DNA of 21,412 nt from the NCBI GenBank assembly GCA_003266105.1, contig MVAA01000004.1, positions 1 through 21,412 on the forward strand, given 5' to 3'. Source of the DNA: Methanosphaera sp. rholeuAM6 (GTDB lineage: Archaea; Methanobacteriota; Methanobacteria; Methanobacteriales; Methanobacteriaceae). The notes under the pieces are model-generated. The model saw nothing but the letters and a program-made list of their open reading frames with translations, did not search any database and was not told the origin of the DNA. Shown here in pieces: positions 7,545 to 14,947 of this stretch. Numbering within the stretch: the first letter of the stretch is position 1; each line of letters opens with the position of its first letter. The translations under genes were made by a program, and so were the position numbers.

Positions 7545-9450
7545 GGTTTATATTGGATTGATTCTCGCGTTCATTACAATAGTAATGATAACAGGATCAG
7601 TAGCAGCAGGCGAAACAACATCCAATGACACGACAACCCTACAAACTACAACCAACAACATGGAAAAAGCAGCTAATACGGAATCGGAAAACACGCAAAA
7701 AGCCGTCAATACAACAACCGCAACAAAAACAATCACAAAAAATACAAACAGAACATCAGCTGACAATACACTAAAAACGAGCACAAAAACTGTCAAAAGC
7801 ACTTCAAAACCTGTAAGTACAAAAACAACAGTATATAATGTAACTTCAACAAAAGGATCTAAAATAACCTTAAAGGCATTGGTGACAACAACCAAAAACG
7901 TCAAGGTAAAAAACGGTACTGTAGTGTTTAAAATAAACGGAAAAACCATTGGAAAATCAGCAGTAAAGAATGGAATTTCAAAGTATACATATAAGGTTCC
8001 TTCAACCTGGACAAACTTAAATTATACAATAACGGCAGTATATGCAAAAAACAGCAAATATGCACGTTCAACAGCTACAAGTACACTGAAACTTAAATCC
8101 AACCTGAAAACAACAGTTAAGGTAACTGACATAACAACAACACAGGGAAATACCGTTACACTTAAAGCCGTTATAAAAACAAAGGACGGTAAATATGCAA
8201 AAACAGGCAAGGTTGCATTTAAAATCAATGAAAAGACAGTGGGAACAGCTAAGGTATCAAACGGTGGAGCCAAATTAACATATACAATACCAAAAAACTG
8301 GTCAAGTAAAACCTACAACATAACAGTAGTCTATGGGAAGAATGATTACTATCAAAAATCCACAGGATACGGAAAGTTAAAAGTGCAGTCAAAAACAGTA
8401 CCAAACATTTCCATAAGTACTACTTCAGTAGTTTCAGGAAAATCCACTACATTTGTTGCCACAGTAACGGATAAATCAGGTAAAAAAGTCAACGGTGGAA
8501 AGCTAACATTTAAAGTTAACGGCAAAACAATAGGAAAGACCACTGTCAGCAAGGGAGTGGCAAAGATAAAATATAGCGTTCCATCGTCATGGAAGGGAAA
8601 ATATACAATAAGCGTTGTTTATGGTGGATATGGAATATACACTTCAAAAACAAAAACAACATCCCTACAAGTAACAAAAGGTGTCAGCACAAAAATAACT
8701 ATTAACACTACAAAAGCCGTCAGCGGACAGTCCAAAGTACTGACGGCAACAATCACAGATTCATCCGGTAAACTTGTCACAGGTGGAAAAGCAGTATTTA
8801 AACTCAACGGAAAGACAATAGGTACAGTAAACGTAAAGTCAGGAACAGCTAAATTAACATATAAGATATCATCCTCATGGAATGGAAAATATAGTATAAC
8901 AGTCGTTTATGGTGGATATGGTAAATACTTGTCAAAATCAAAGACAGCAACATTGACAGTAACAAAAAAATCATCTCCAACATCATTTAAAGTTCCATCA
9001 GGATATGAAAAATATGTGAAGGCTACAAAAAACTGTCAAGTCGACAATAAAAAAATAGTAAGCCTGGTAAGTTCTCTGACATCCGGAGTAAAGAGTGCAT
9101 ATACGGCTTCAGTAAAAATGTATAACTATGTTCGTGACAAGGTATCCTACAGCAGTTACTACAATACCAGATACGGTGCAGTCAATACATTATCCCGTAA
9201 GTATGGTAACTGTGTTGATCAGTCACATCTATTGGTGGCTATGTTGAGAACAGCAAATATTCCCGCAAGATACTGTCATGCAACATGCTCATTCAGAAGT
9301 GGACTTGTAACGGGTCACGTATGGGCAGAAGCATATGTCAACGGTAAATGGTATTCCTGTGATACAACATCAAGAAGTAACAGCTTTAATCATATCGTAA
9401 ACTGGAAGAAATCAACAAAAGTTTACAGGTATACCTCATTATCATTCTAA
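7540..9450 (+). CDS. adhesin-like protein: four Ig-like repeats and transglutaminase-like domain
   Basis: A 636-residue surface protein if started at ATT 7540. A strong AGGAGGT SD (7527-7533) lies six bases before it, and the reading then opens with Lys-Val-Tyr-Ile-Gly-Leu, giving a normal signal peptide ending SVAA. No ATG or GTG exists between the in-frame stop at 7525 and the hydrophobic core. TTG at 7558 is the only common alternative, 24 bases from the SD and lacking the basic residue. A Thr/Asn-rich stretch follows, then four modules of about 95 residues, each with an FKxNxKTxG strand. The C-terminal 130 residues form a transglutaminase-like fold: C558 in YGNCVDQSH, H593 in GHVWAEA, D608 in SCDTT. 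The same triad occurs in pseudomurein endoisopeptidases. Wall-peptide cleavage or cross-linking is inferred. Confidence 0.88.
   Translation: MKVYIGLILAFITIVMITGSVAAGETTSNDTTTLQTTTNNMEKAANTESENTQKAVNTTTATKTITKNTNRTSADNTLKTSTKTVKSTSKPVSTKTTVYNVTSTKGSKITLKALVTTTKNVKVKNGTVVFKINGKTIGKSAVKNGISKYTYKVPSTWTNLNYTITAVYAKNSKYARSTATSTLKLKSNLKTTVKVTDITTTQGNTVTLKAVIKTKDGKYAKTGKVAFKINEKTVGTAKVSNGGAKLTYTIPKNWSSKTYNITVVYGKNDYYQKSTGYGKLKVQSKTVPNISISTTSVVSGKSTTFVATVTDKSGKKVNGGKLTFKVNGKTIGKTTVSKGVAKIKYSVPSSWKGKYTISVVYGGYGIYTSKTKTTSLQVTKGVSTKITINTTKAVSGQSKVLTATITDSSGKLVTGGKAVFKLNGKTIGTVNVKSGTAKLTYKISSSWNGKYSITVVYGGYGKYLSKSKTATLTVTKKSSPTSFKVPSGYEKYVKATKNCQVDNKKIVSLVSSLTSGVKSAYTASVKMYNYVRDKVSYSSYYNTRYGAVNTLSRKYGNCVDQSHLLVAMLRTANIPARYCHATCSFRSGLVTGHVWAEAYVNGKWYSCDTTSRSNSFNHIVNWKKSTKVYRYTSLSF
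7819..8970 (+). repeat. four tandem Ig-like repeat units within the adhesin
   Basis: The units are about 7819-8100, 8101-8391, 8392-8682 and 8683-8970, each about 95-97 codons. All keep the same order: GxxxTLxA, FKxNxKTxG, xxYxxPxxW and a closing VVYGxxxxY. Units 3 and 4 are most alike; a 17-base run (GTTTATGGTGGATATGG) is identical at 8617-8633 and 8905-8921, exactly 288 bases apart. This fits recent duplication. Confidence 0.85.
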
Positions 9451-9471
9451 AAAGGAATGATAACATAATTC

Positions 9472-9490
9472 TCTTTTTTAATATTTTTTG
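9472..9490 (+). terminator. T-rich terminator after the adhesin gene
   Basis: Two T6 runs separated by AATA follow the adhesin stop by about 20 bases. T-tracts of this kind end transcription in archaea. No strong stem precedes them. Confidence 0.45.
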
Positions 9491-9664
9491 TAATGCAATT
9501 ATTTATGACTCTATTTTTAATTAAACATCTAAACAATATCATCATAATTAATATTAATCCAATAAATAAATATAATACAGTAGAATATTATTTATGGATT
9601 AGTATAATAATTAAGCATTCAATAATTATATTCAACACTATTTATAACATTCAAGGAGTATAAC

Positions 9665-10753
9665 ATGAGTTTCAGAACAAGAAGGATATTGAAGACAACG
9701 CCACTATTTATGATAATGGAATATATCGTGTTAAGATATCTGCTCTCTCTATTTTCAGTTACAAATGACATTATGCTGATTCCGATGGTACTGATTCTTG
9801 GGGCAATGCAGTGTGTTCCAATGTTATTTGAAGAAAAAAAATCCACCAGAACGGGACGATTTGTTTCAACATTATTTGGAATATGGGAATGGGTATTTGT
9901 CATGCTGCTAATCTACCTTGCAGTCATATTCATAGTGGAATACTTCATCAGGATACCACCAGCCGTATTATCATTAATCCTTTTAACAATACCTGCAATA
10001 GGAGCATATGCATATATAAATGCTCATAGGATAGTTGTTAAAGAACGTACACTTGTATTTGATAATCTGAAAAAGGAATATAATATAATACATGTCTCCG
10101 ATGTTCATTTTGGTTCAATAAGACATGAAAAGATAATAAGGGATATAACAAGTAAAATACAGGAATTAACGGATAACAGTGACATTGTAGTTATTTCAGG
10201 AGATCTGGCAGATGGGTCATGTGTTATAGAAGAAGATGATTTCATGGAATTCAAAAAAGTGAACATTCCAATAATATTCACATCAGGAAATCATGACTAC
10301 TATCCCGGACTGGAAAATGTACATAAAGCATGCAAAAAGGCTGGAATGATCATACTGGAAAACCAAGGTACAACATATGGAAATCTAAACATATACGGAT
10401 TAAGTTTCAGTTTTGATGATATAGAAATGCCTACCACAGAACAACTGAAAGCTTTTATCGATAAAGATAAGATAAACATAGTAAACTATCACGTTCCAAC
10501 AGGATGGGATGCACTTTCTGAAATAGGATTTGACATACAGTTATCCGGTCATACTCATGGAGGACAGTTTTATCCGGCAGTATGGCTGGGAAATTTCTTC
10601 TACGGTGGATATAATAGGGGATTGTTCAAAAGAAGAATTAATGATTCAAAGCATTATTTGCACGTGACAACAGGTGTAGGAATCATGGATTTTCCAATGA
10701 GGTGGGGAACAAACTCGGAAATAGTGGTTCTGAGGTTAAGGAAAACACAGTAA
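9665..10753 (+). CDS. membrane-anchored calcineurin-like metallophosphoesterase
   Basis: A 362-residue protein with an N-terminal membrane domain and a C-terminal metallophosphoesterase domain. Hydrophobic segments lie near residues 16-55, 72-92 and 98-118. The catalytic part starts near 138 and carries every metal-binding motif: SDVH (D146, H148), GDLAD (D180), GNHD (N209, H210), NYHVP (H276) and GHTHGG (H296, H298). The layout matches the YkuE/YaeI-type phosphoesterases, some of which act on membrane lipids or glycolipid intermediates. The substrate here is unknown. AAGGAG at 9653-9658 supports the ATG. It lies 157 bases before the AAA ATPase gene in the same direction, with TATA-like sequence in the gap, so co-transcription is uncertain. 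Confidence 0.92.
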   Translation: MSFRTRRILKTTPLFMIMEYIVLRYLLSLFSVTNDIMLIPMVLILGAMQCVPMLFEEKKSTRTGRFVSTLFGIWEWVFVMLLIYLAVIFIVEYFIRIPPAVLSLILLTIPAIGAYAYINAHRIVVKERTLVFDNLKKEYNIIHVSDVHFGSIRHEKIIRDITSKIQELTDNSDIVVISGDLADGSCVIEEDDFMEFKKVNIPIIFTSGNHDYYPGLENVHKACKKAGMIILENQGTTYGNLNIYGLSFSFDDIEMPTTEQLKAFIDKDKINIVNYHVPTGWDALSEIGFDIQLSGHTHGGQFYPAVWLGNFFYGGYNRGLFKRRINDSKHYLHVTTGVGIMDFPMRWGTNSEIVVLRLRKTQ

Positions 10754-10910
10754 TGTACTAATCATTCATAGAATATTAACCTTAGAAACAAAATGTACAT
10801 AACCTCAAATACAAGAAAATGTATAAAAATTTATAACAATTCATATATAAATTAGATTAATATTAATGAGAGCAATGTCTGAAAATAATAATAAAGGAAG
10901 GAAGGCTAAC

Positions 10911-12578
10911 ATGACAAAATTTGATAAAGAGGTATGTGACCTTTTAAGAGCAAGATTTCCATTCATACACATATCAACATACGAAGAAGAAAGGCTGATT
11001 AATGAAATAACAAGAATAGTGACCACACAGGAACTTATACATACAATACGAAACGTATACATATGGAAATCATCGGAAGGATTCACAAATCAGTATGGAC
11101 AAATACAGGACGATACAACAGATAAAACGGCAGCATTAAACTATGTTAAAAACTATGATCAGGCAGCAGTATTCATATTCCTGGACTTCCACGTGTTCTG
11201 TGAAAACAGTATTGGCGGAGTCGACTATAACATAATAAGAAGCCTCAAAGACATAATGCCAAATCTAAAACAAAGCATACAACCAAAAAACATAATATTT
11301 GTATCACCAACATTCACTGTACCGGACGATCTTAAAAAGGACATAACAGTAATGGACTTCAAGCTACCAACAGCCGAGGAAATAGAGGAAGTACTTGATG
11401 GAATGATAGAAGCAAATTCCGGTGGAAACCTGAATGTAAAGCTCAATGATAAGGAAAAGGAATCATTAGTTAAGGCTGCCATAGGTTTGACGTTACAGGA
11501 AGCGGAAAATGCATTTGCAAGGGCAATGGTAAATGATGGATGCTTGGAGGCATCCGATGTAGACCTGGTTTTAAGGGAAAAAAGTCAAGTCATTAAAAAG
11601 AATGATCTGTTGGAATACATTGACTCAGAAGTAAACATAGATGATGTGGGAGGATTGGAAAACCTTAAGAAATGGCTCAGAAAACGTGACAAATCATGGT
11701 TGTCATCTGCTAAGAAATATGGATTGCCCTCACCCAAGGGGGTACTGTTAACTGGAGTGCCGGGTTGTGGAAAAAGTCTAATAGCTAAATCAATAAGTTC
11801 AATGTGGCATCTGCCCCTACTTAGATTTGACGTGTCAAAAGTGTTTAATATGTATGTTGGAAACAGTGAATCCAATATGAGAGAGGCAATAAAGACAGCT
11901 GAAGCTATATCTCCTTGCATACTCTGGATAGATGAGATAGAAAAAGGATTCAGTGGACTGGGAAATAGTGGAGACAGTGGAACAAGCAGCCGTATCTTTG
12001 GAACATTCCTTAGTTGGATGCAGGAAAAAACAAAACCAGTATTTGTAGTAGCAACAGCAAACAATATAGCCGGATTACCATCAGAAATGATGAGAAAAGG
12101 AAGATTTGATGAAATATTCTTCATAGACTTGCCGACCTTCAATGAAAGAAAACAAATTTTTAAGGTACATCTGGAATCAAGATTGAAAGATCCAACGGTA
12201 ATGGGTGATTTTGTCATAGATGAAAACACATTGGAACATCTTGCAGGCATCACCGAAGGATTTGGTGGAGCAGAACTTGAACAGATAGTTATCATGGGAC
12301 TATTCGATGCATTTGCAGATGAACGAAGCATTACAATGGAAGACTTTGAAAACAGTATTCACAATACAATACCGTTGAGCGTTACACAGGCAGAACAGAT
12401 AAGAAGTATACGTGAATGGGCAAATATACGGGCAGTAGCGGCTACGGCAAGAGAAGATAGAAAGGAATATGACAATAATTCAGACAGTACACCACAGCCA
12501 CCGGAGGATAAACCCCAGAATAACTCTAATCAATCGGATATTAATGATTCAAGAGGTGGAAGAACTCTGGATTTCTAA
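10911..12578 (+). CDS. Ycf46-like AAA+ ATPase
   Basis: A 555-residue ATPase. The start at 10911 has a GGAAGG SD five bases upstream; an ATG at 10866 would add 15 low-complexity residues without an SD. Residues 1-225 match the N-terminal domain of Ycf46-type proteins (LLRARFPFIHISTYEEERLI). The AAA core follows: VGGLENLKKW near 246, Walker A GVPGCGKS at 282-289, Walker B CILWIDE at 336-342, sensor 1 TANN near 382-385, RKGRFD at 395-400 and sensor 2 GFGGAE at 450-455. The last 30 residues are Pro/Asn/Gln-rich and probably disordered. Ycf46 proteins are poorly understood AAA ATPases best known from cyanobacteria and plastids. No FtsH-like protease domain is present, so remodelling of an unknown protein partner is the likely role. 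Confidence 0.9.
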   Translation: MTKFDKEVCDLLRARFPFIHISTYEEERLINEITRIVTTQELIHTIRNVYIWKSSEGFTNQYGQIQDDTTDKTAALNYVKNYDQAAVFIFLDFHVFCENSIGGVDYNIIRSLKDIMPNLKQSIQPKNIIFVSPTFTVPDDLKKDITVMDFKLPTAEEIEEVLDGMIEANSGGNLNVKLNDKEKESLVKAAIGLTLQEAENAFARAMVNDGCLEASDVDLVLREKSQVIKKNDLLEYIDSEVNIDDVGGLENLKKWLRKRDKSWLSSAKKYGLPSPKGVLLTGVPGCGKSLIAKSISSMWHLPLLRFDVSKVFNMYVGNSESNMREAIKTAEAISPCILWIDEIEKGFSGLGNSGDSGTSSRIFGTFLSWMQEKTKPVFVVATANNIAGLPSEMMRKGRFDEIFFIDLPTFNERKQIFKVHLESRLKDPTVMGDFVIDENTLEHLAGITEGFGGAELEQIVIMGLFDAFADERSITMEDFENSIHNTIPLSVTQAEQIRSIREWANIRAVAATAREDRKEYDNNSDSTPQPPEDKPQNNSNQSDINDSRGGRTLDF

Positions 12579-12611
12579 GGATTCATATAAAAAAAGTTTA
12601 ATGAAATTATT

Positions 12612-12643
12612 GAAGGATATAAATATGCTTAAATTTATCCTTC
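12612..12643. terminator. hairpin between convergent AAA and NADAR genes
   Basis: GAAGGATA (12612-12619) and TATCCTTC (12636-12643) form a perfect 8-bp stem, extendable with a two-base bulge. The right arm overlaps the last codons and stop of the NADAR gene, so the hairpin could end transcription from both sides. Confidence 0.5.
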
Positions 12644-13063
12644 CTTTAATTGTTCTCTAATTTTCATAAGTATTTTTCCTAACTTATTTTGCCCCTCATT
12701 CTTATAAACACCCCAGTACTTGTCATGCCAAGTGTTTCCTTCAATTAATATGGCATCATCCGTATCAAGCAGTTTCTTTTTCAATTCCCAGTTTTGTGTG
12801 AATTTGGCATAACAAATTTCAAACATTATGTTATCCTTAATCTCATTCCAATCGCTGCGTAAACGTATGTTTCTTCCTAAATATTTAGCATCGTTAGGTG
12901 TCAGGTAAGAAAAAATTTTTCTGACTTTTTTATCATGTGTTTTCTGTGCCTGAAATGCAGCTTCATTATGTGGGTATATTATACCCTTGTATTCTACTTT
13001 TGCTAGATAAAAATTACTTAAAAAGTAATATTCTTCACTAAAATCGTCTATTTTTTCAATCAT
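12635..13063 (-). CDS. NADAR (YbiA/DUF1768) family N-glycosidase
   Basis: A 142-residue protein of normal length for the NADAR family. The signatures are FLSNFY at residues 14-19, then YPHNEAAFQAQK (30-41) with the conserved Glu at 34, then EGNTWHDKYWG (108-118) and NKLGKILMKIRE (126-137). Characterised members include YbiA, which cleaves N-glycosidic bonds in unstable riboflavin-pathway intermediates. Related proteins remove ADP-ribose from guanine and act as antitoxins to DarT-type toxins. I see no DarT-like or riboflavin gene nearby, so damage control is the default guess. GGAGT seven bases before the ATG supports the start. The gene is divergent from the unknown gene at 13291. Confidence 0.9.
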   Translation of the reverse strand: MIEKIDDFSEEYYFLSNFYLAKVEYKGIIYPHNEAAFQAQKTHDKKVRKIFSYLTPNDAKYLGRNIRLRSDWNEIKDNIMFEICYAKFTQNWELKKKLLDTDDAILIEGNTWHDKYWGVYKNEGQNKLGKILMKIREQLKEG

Positions 13064-13140
13064 CTTGTTGACTCCATTCCTGCTATGGAATATATATATC
13101 GTTAAATATATATATTATTTATGCCAATTATTATATAGTG

Positions 13141-13158
13141 AATATGAAATTTCATATT
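13141..13158. promoter_or_regulatory. 18-bp perfect palindrome, candidate operator
   Basis: AATATGAAATTTCATATT is identical on both strands. It lies just downstream of a TATA-like TTATATAG (about 13131-13138), in the gap between the divergent NADAR and 13291 genes. The spacing would cover the region between TATA box and start site, where archaeal repressors often bind. In such AT-rich DNA chance cannot be excluded. Confidence 0.4.
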
Positions 13159-13290
13159 TGATAAAATTAAAAAAATATAAAAATAAATATTTAAGTCTTA
13201 AAAGCTTAAATAATAAAGAATGGAAACAAAAAAATGGAATTATATATAATATAAATAAAAATATATAAATCCAAAATGGGGATAATAACA

Positions 13291-13761
13291 ATGCAAGAAA
13301 TAGAATACGTAACAGCAACAGACATAGACAGAAAAATAGAAGTAAGAAAAGACATAGGATTACTATACGAAGAAGATGGCGAATACAAGACTTTAAGAAC
13401 AGACTTCATGCAGTCGTTTGGAACAGTTGAAAATTACATGATGACCGCCTGTGAATCAATAAATCTGGAACAGTTCTCACAAGAATCGCAGGATTTAATG
13501 AAGAACGATGAATACAACGGTAAATATGTGTACAAGATAGTATTAGAAGACGGTAAAGTAATACCACATTACTATACATTCATAGGCTTCGACAGCGATA
13601 CTGATATAACTGTGGTACCGGTTAAAATACCATTAGAAAATAAGTATACTGTAGATCCAAGAAAAGTGATTTCCACATCATGGTACTATCTTGAATCAAA
13701 TGAAGATATAGAATACATACAGACAAAGGATATTGTAGAAAAATTATGCAATAGTGCATAA
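13291..13761 (+). CDS. protein of unknown function
   Basis: A 156-residue soluble acidic protein I do not recognise. The ATG at 13291 follows a GGGG SD at 13278-13281. The ATG at 13276 has no SD and would place the GGGG inside the gene. The sequence suggests an alpha/beta fold: an N-terminal strand-rich part, a helix near 40-65 (FGTVENYMMTACESI), a strand pair around KYVYKIVLEDGKVIPHYYTFIGF, and a C-terminal helix. There is no signal peptide or membrane segment. Its closest upstream TATA candidate is near 13239-13246, and a hairpin follows the stop. Its closeness to the NADAR gene is divergent, which gives no firm functional link. Confidence 0.78.
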   Translation: MQEIEYVTATDIDRKIEVRKDIGLLYEEDGEYKTLRTDFMQSFGTVENYMMTACESINLEQFSQESQDLMKNDEYNGKYVYKIVLEDGKVIPHYYTFIGFDSDTDITVVPVKIPLENKYTVDPRKVISTSWYYLESNEDIEYIQTKDIVEKLCNSA

Positions 13762-13763
13762 AA

Positions 13764-13802
13764 ACAATTCCAGGTATTATATGGGATTGGGGTGGGAATT
13801 GT
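13764..13802 (+). terminator. hairpin just after the gene at 13291
   Basis: ACAATTCC (13764-13771) pairs perfectly with GGAATTGT (13795-13802) around a G-rich 23-base loop. It starts two bases after the stop codon. A T-rich stretch ending in T8 follows near 13843-13862. Could be a terminator or the first stem of a longer RNA. Confidence 0.45.
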
Positions 13803-13874
13803 AATAATGAAATATGTTGTTTATTTCTAAATTCATATTTATTCACTTTTTAATTTTTTTTGTAGGTTACTAAA

Positions 13875-13980
13875 AATCGATAGGAATATCAACAATGATA
13901 TATAACTATCGATTAGGGAAAACAATGATAAAAGTTGATAAAAACAGTTAAAAAAACTTTTATCATTAATTATTTTTTTT
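13875..13980 (+). terminator. two perfect stem-loops ending in a T8 tract; terminator or small RNA
   Basis: Stem 1 is AATCGATAG (13875-13883) with CTATCGATT (13906-13914). Stem 2 is AATGATAAAAGTT (13924-13936) with AACTTTTATCATT (13955-13967), 13 base pairs without mismatch. Eight Ts follow at 13973-13980. The arrangement looks like the 3' end of a structured transcript. No ORF covers it. Confidence 0.45.
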
Positions 13981-14043
13981 ATCAGTAATATTAAATAACT
14001 AGAATATGCATATTATAATTTAGTATTAAAAAAGTGATATGTT

Positions 14044-14619
14044 ATGTATAAAAAGTTATTATTAACGTTATTGATTGTTATGGCATTGCTTTCATCATCA
14101 ACAACATTTGCAGTAAATGAATGGGATGAAGAACACGAATTCTATCCGGTTGATTTCCTATTTTGCTATAATGACCACAACAGCACTACATATGAAGGAG
14201 ACCGTGGACTGTCAATCACCTACTGTAACAATACAATGGACAATAAAACATATACATTGGGGGCAGATGAAGTACGTAGCATTGCATATGCCACCAAAAA
14301 AAGTTTTAAGTTCAATGAAACAATCATGATGACTCACAGTGCTGGCAAGGAACCGAAATCAATTCTTAAAATGTGGTACAAAAACGGTACGATTATACCA
14401 GAACTTAGTCTTGACAGTAATTCATTGACCAACGAACAGTTAAGCTATTTTGATGACTATTACAATCAAAGAAAGGAATATATTGAAAACAGGCAATACT
14501 GGCAACAATCCGAACTACAGGATAGTTTGGATGACTTATCCTATAAGGATTCAAAATCAGATTCCAAATATCATGCATATTACGGTACAAACGGATATGG
14601 AATAATGGTTGATTACTGA
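14044..14619 (+). CDS. secreted protein of unknown function
   Basis: A 191-residue protein. Residues 1-24 are a clear signal peptide (MYKKLLLTLLIVMALL, then SSSTTFA). The mature part has many Asn, Asp, Tyr and Ser residues and several N-glycosylation sequons. YPVDFLF (34-40) and DEVRSIAYATKKSFKF (75-90) resemble YPSDFDF and EQVFALAYNSNNTFNY in the anchored protein at 6113, and both proteins end in a Gly/Tyr-rich segment. A charged, probably helical stretch spans about 130-170. GTGAT at 14034-14038 provides the SD. The gene is convergent with the small gene at 14629. Its role is unknown; free release or loose wall attachment is inferred from the lack of an anchor. Confidence 0.8.
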   Translation: MYKKLLLTLLIVMALLSSSTTFAVNEWDEEHEFYPVDFLFCYNDHNSTTYEGDRGLSITYCNNTMDNKTYTLGADEVRSIAYATKKSFKFNETIMMTHSAGKEPKSILKMWYKNGTIIPELSLDSNSLTNEQLSYFDDYYNQRKEYIENRQYWQQSELQDSLDDLSYKDSKSDSKYHAYYGTNGYGIMVDY

Positions 14620-14628
14620 TTAAAACCA

Positions 14629-14829
14629 TTATTTTCTTACTTTTTCTTCAGCTCTACTAAAATACTCAAACATTTCAAGATCATCCATTTTCTGGATTTC
14701 TTCAACTGATTTTTCTACTTTTAACGTTTTAACACATTCAAATAAGGCATCTATATTTTCAAATTCACATAAGTTTTTAATAAAATCAGATAATGATTCT
14801 TCATGTTCATAGTTAATTTCACATACCAT
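14629..14829 (-). CDS. small acidic protein of unknown function
   Basis: A 66-residue protein that I do not recognise. It is strongly acidic and probably all-helical, opening MVCEINYEHEESLSDFIKNL and closing with a basic tail EEKVRK. There is no signal peptide and no cysteine pair. Upstream on its strand, GTGAGCTGAT gives a weak SD-like match. The stop lies nine bases from that of the convergent secreted-protein gene. The composition is protein-like rather than that of a shadow frame, and no larger frame overlaps it. Confidence 0.6.
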   Translation of the reverse strand: MVCEINYEHEESLSDFIKNLCEFENIDALFECVKTLKVEKSVEEIQKMDDLEMFEYFSRAEEKVRK

Positions 14830-14947
14830 ATTATCAGCTCACATATAACTGTTCTAATCCTATTTTTGTAATGTACAGTTTATTAAACTTTTTTATTCAT
14901 TGAATGATAAATATAATAATATAATTAAGTAGAAAAAGGGATAATTA

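Noticed and set aside
7548..7949. A 133-codon minus-strand frame rich in Val and Phe, with similar frames at 8022-8273, 8352-8552 and 8619-8807
   Set aside because: These are the reverse of Thr/Lys/Asn-rich adhesin repeats, recurring once per repeat; the apparent hydrophobicity is an artefact.
8992..9120. A possible pseudomurein-binding repeat before the transglutaminase domain
   Set aside because: The segment is about the right size but lacks the spaced aromatic and Tyr-Ser-Met pattern I would require; it is better seen as the N-terminal part of the transglutaminase-like domain.
11585..12331. A 248-codon open frame on the minus strand inside the AAA ATPase gene
   Set aside because: It is antisense to the Walker A, Walker B and sensor motifs, has a Ser/Leu/Phe-rich composition typical of a shadow frame, and lacks an SD.
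13065..13268. A 67-codon plus-strand frame in the NADAR/13291 gap
   Set aside because: It begins with TTG without an SD, is built of Ile/Tyr/Lys/Asn from AT-rich DNA, and spans promoter and palindrome sequences.
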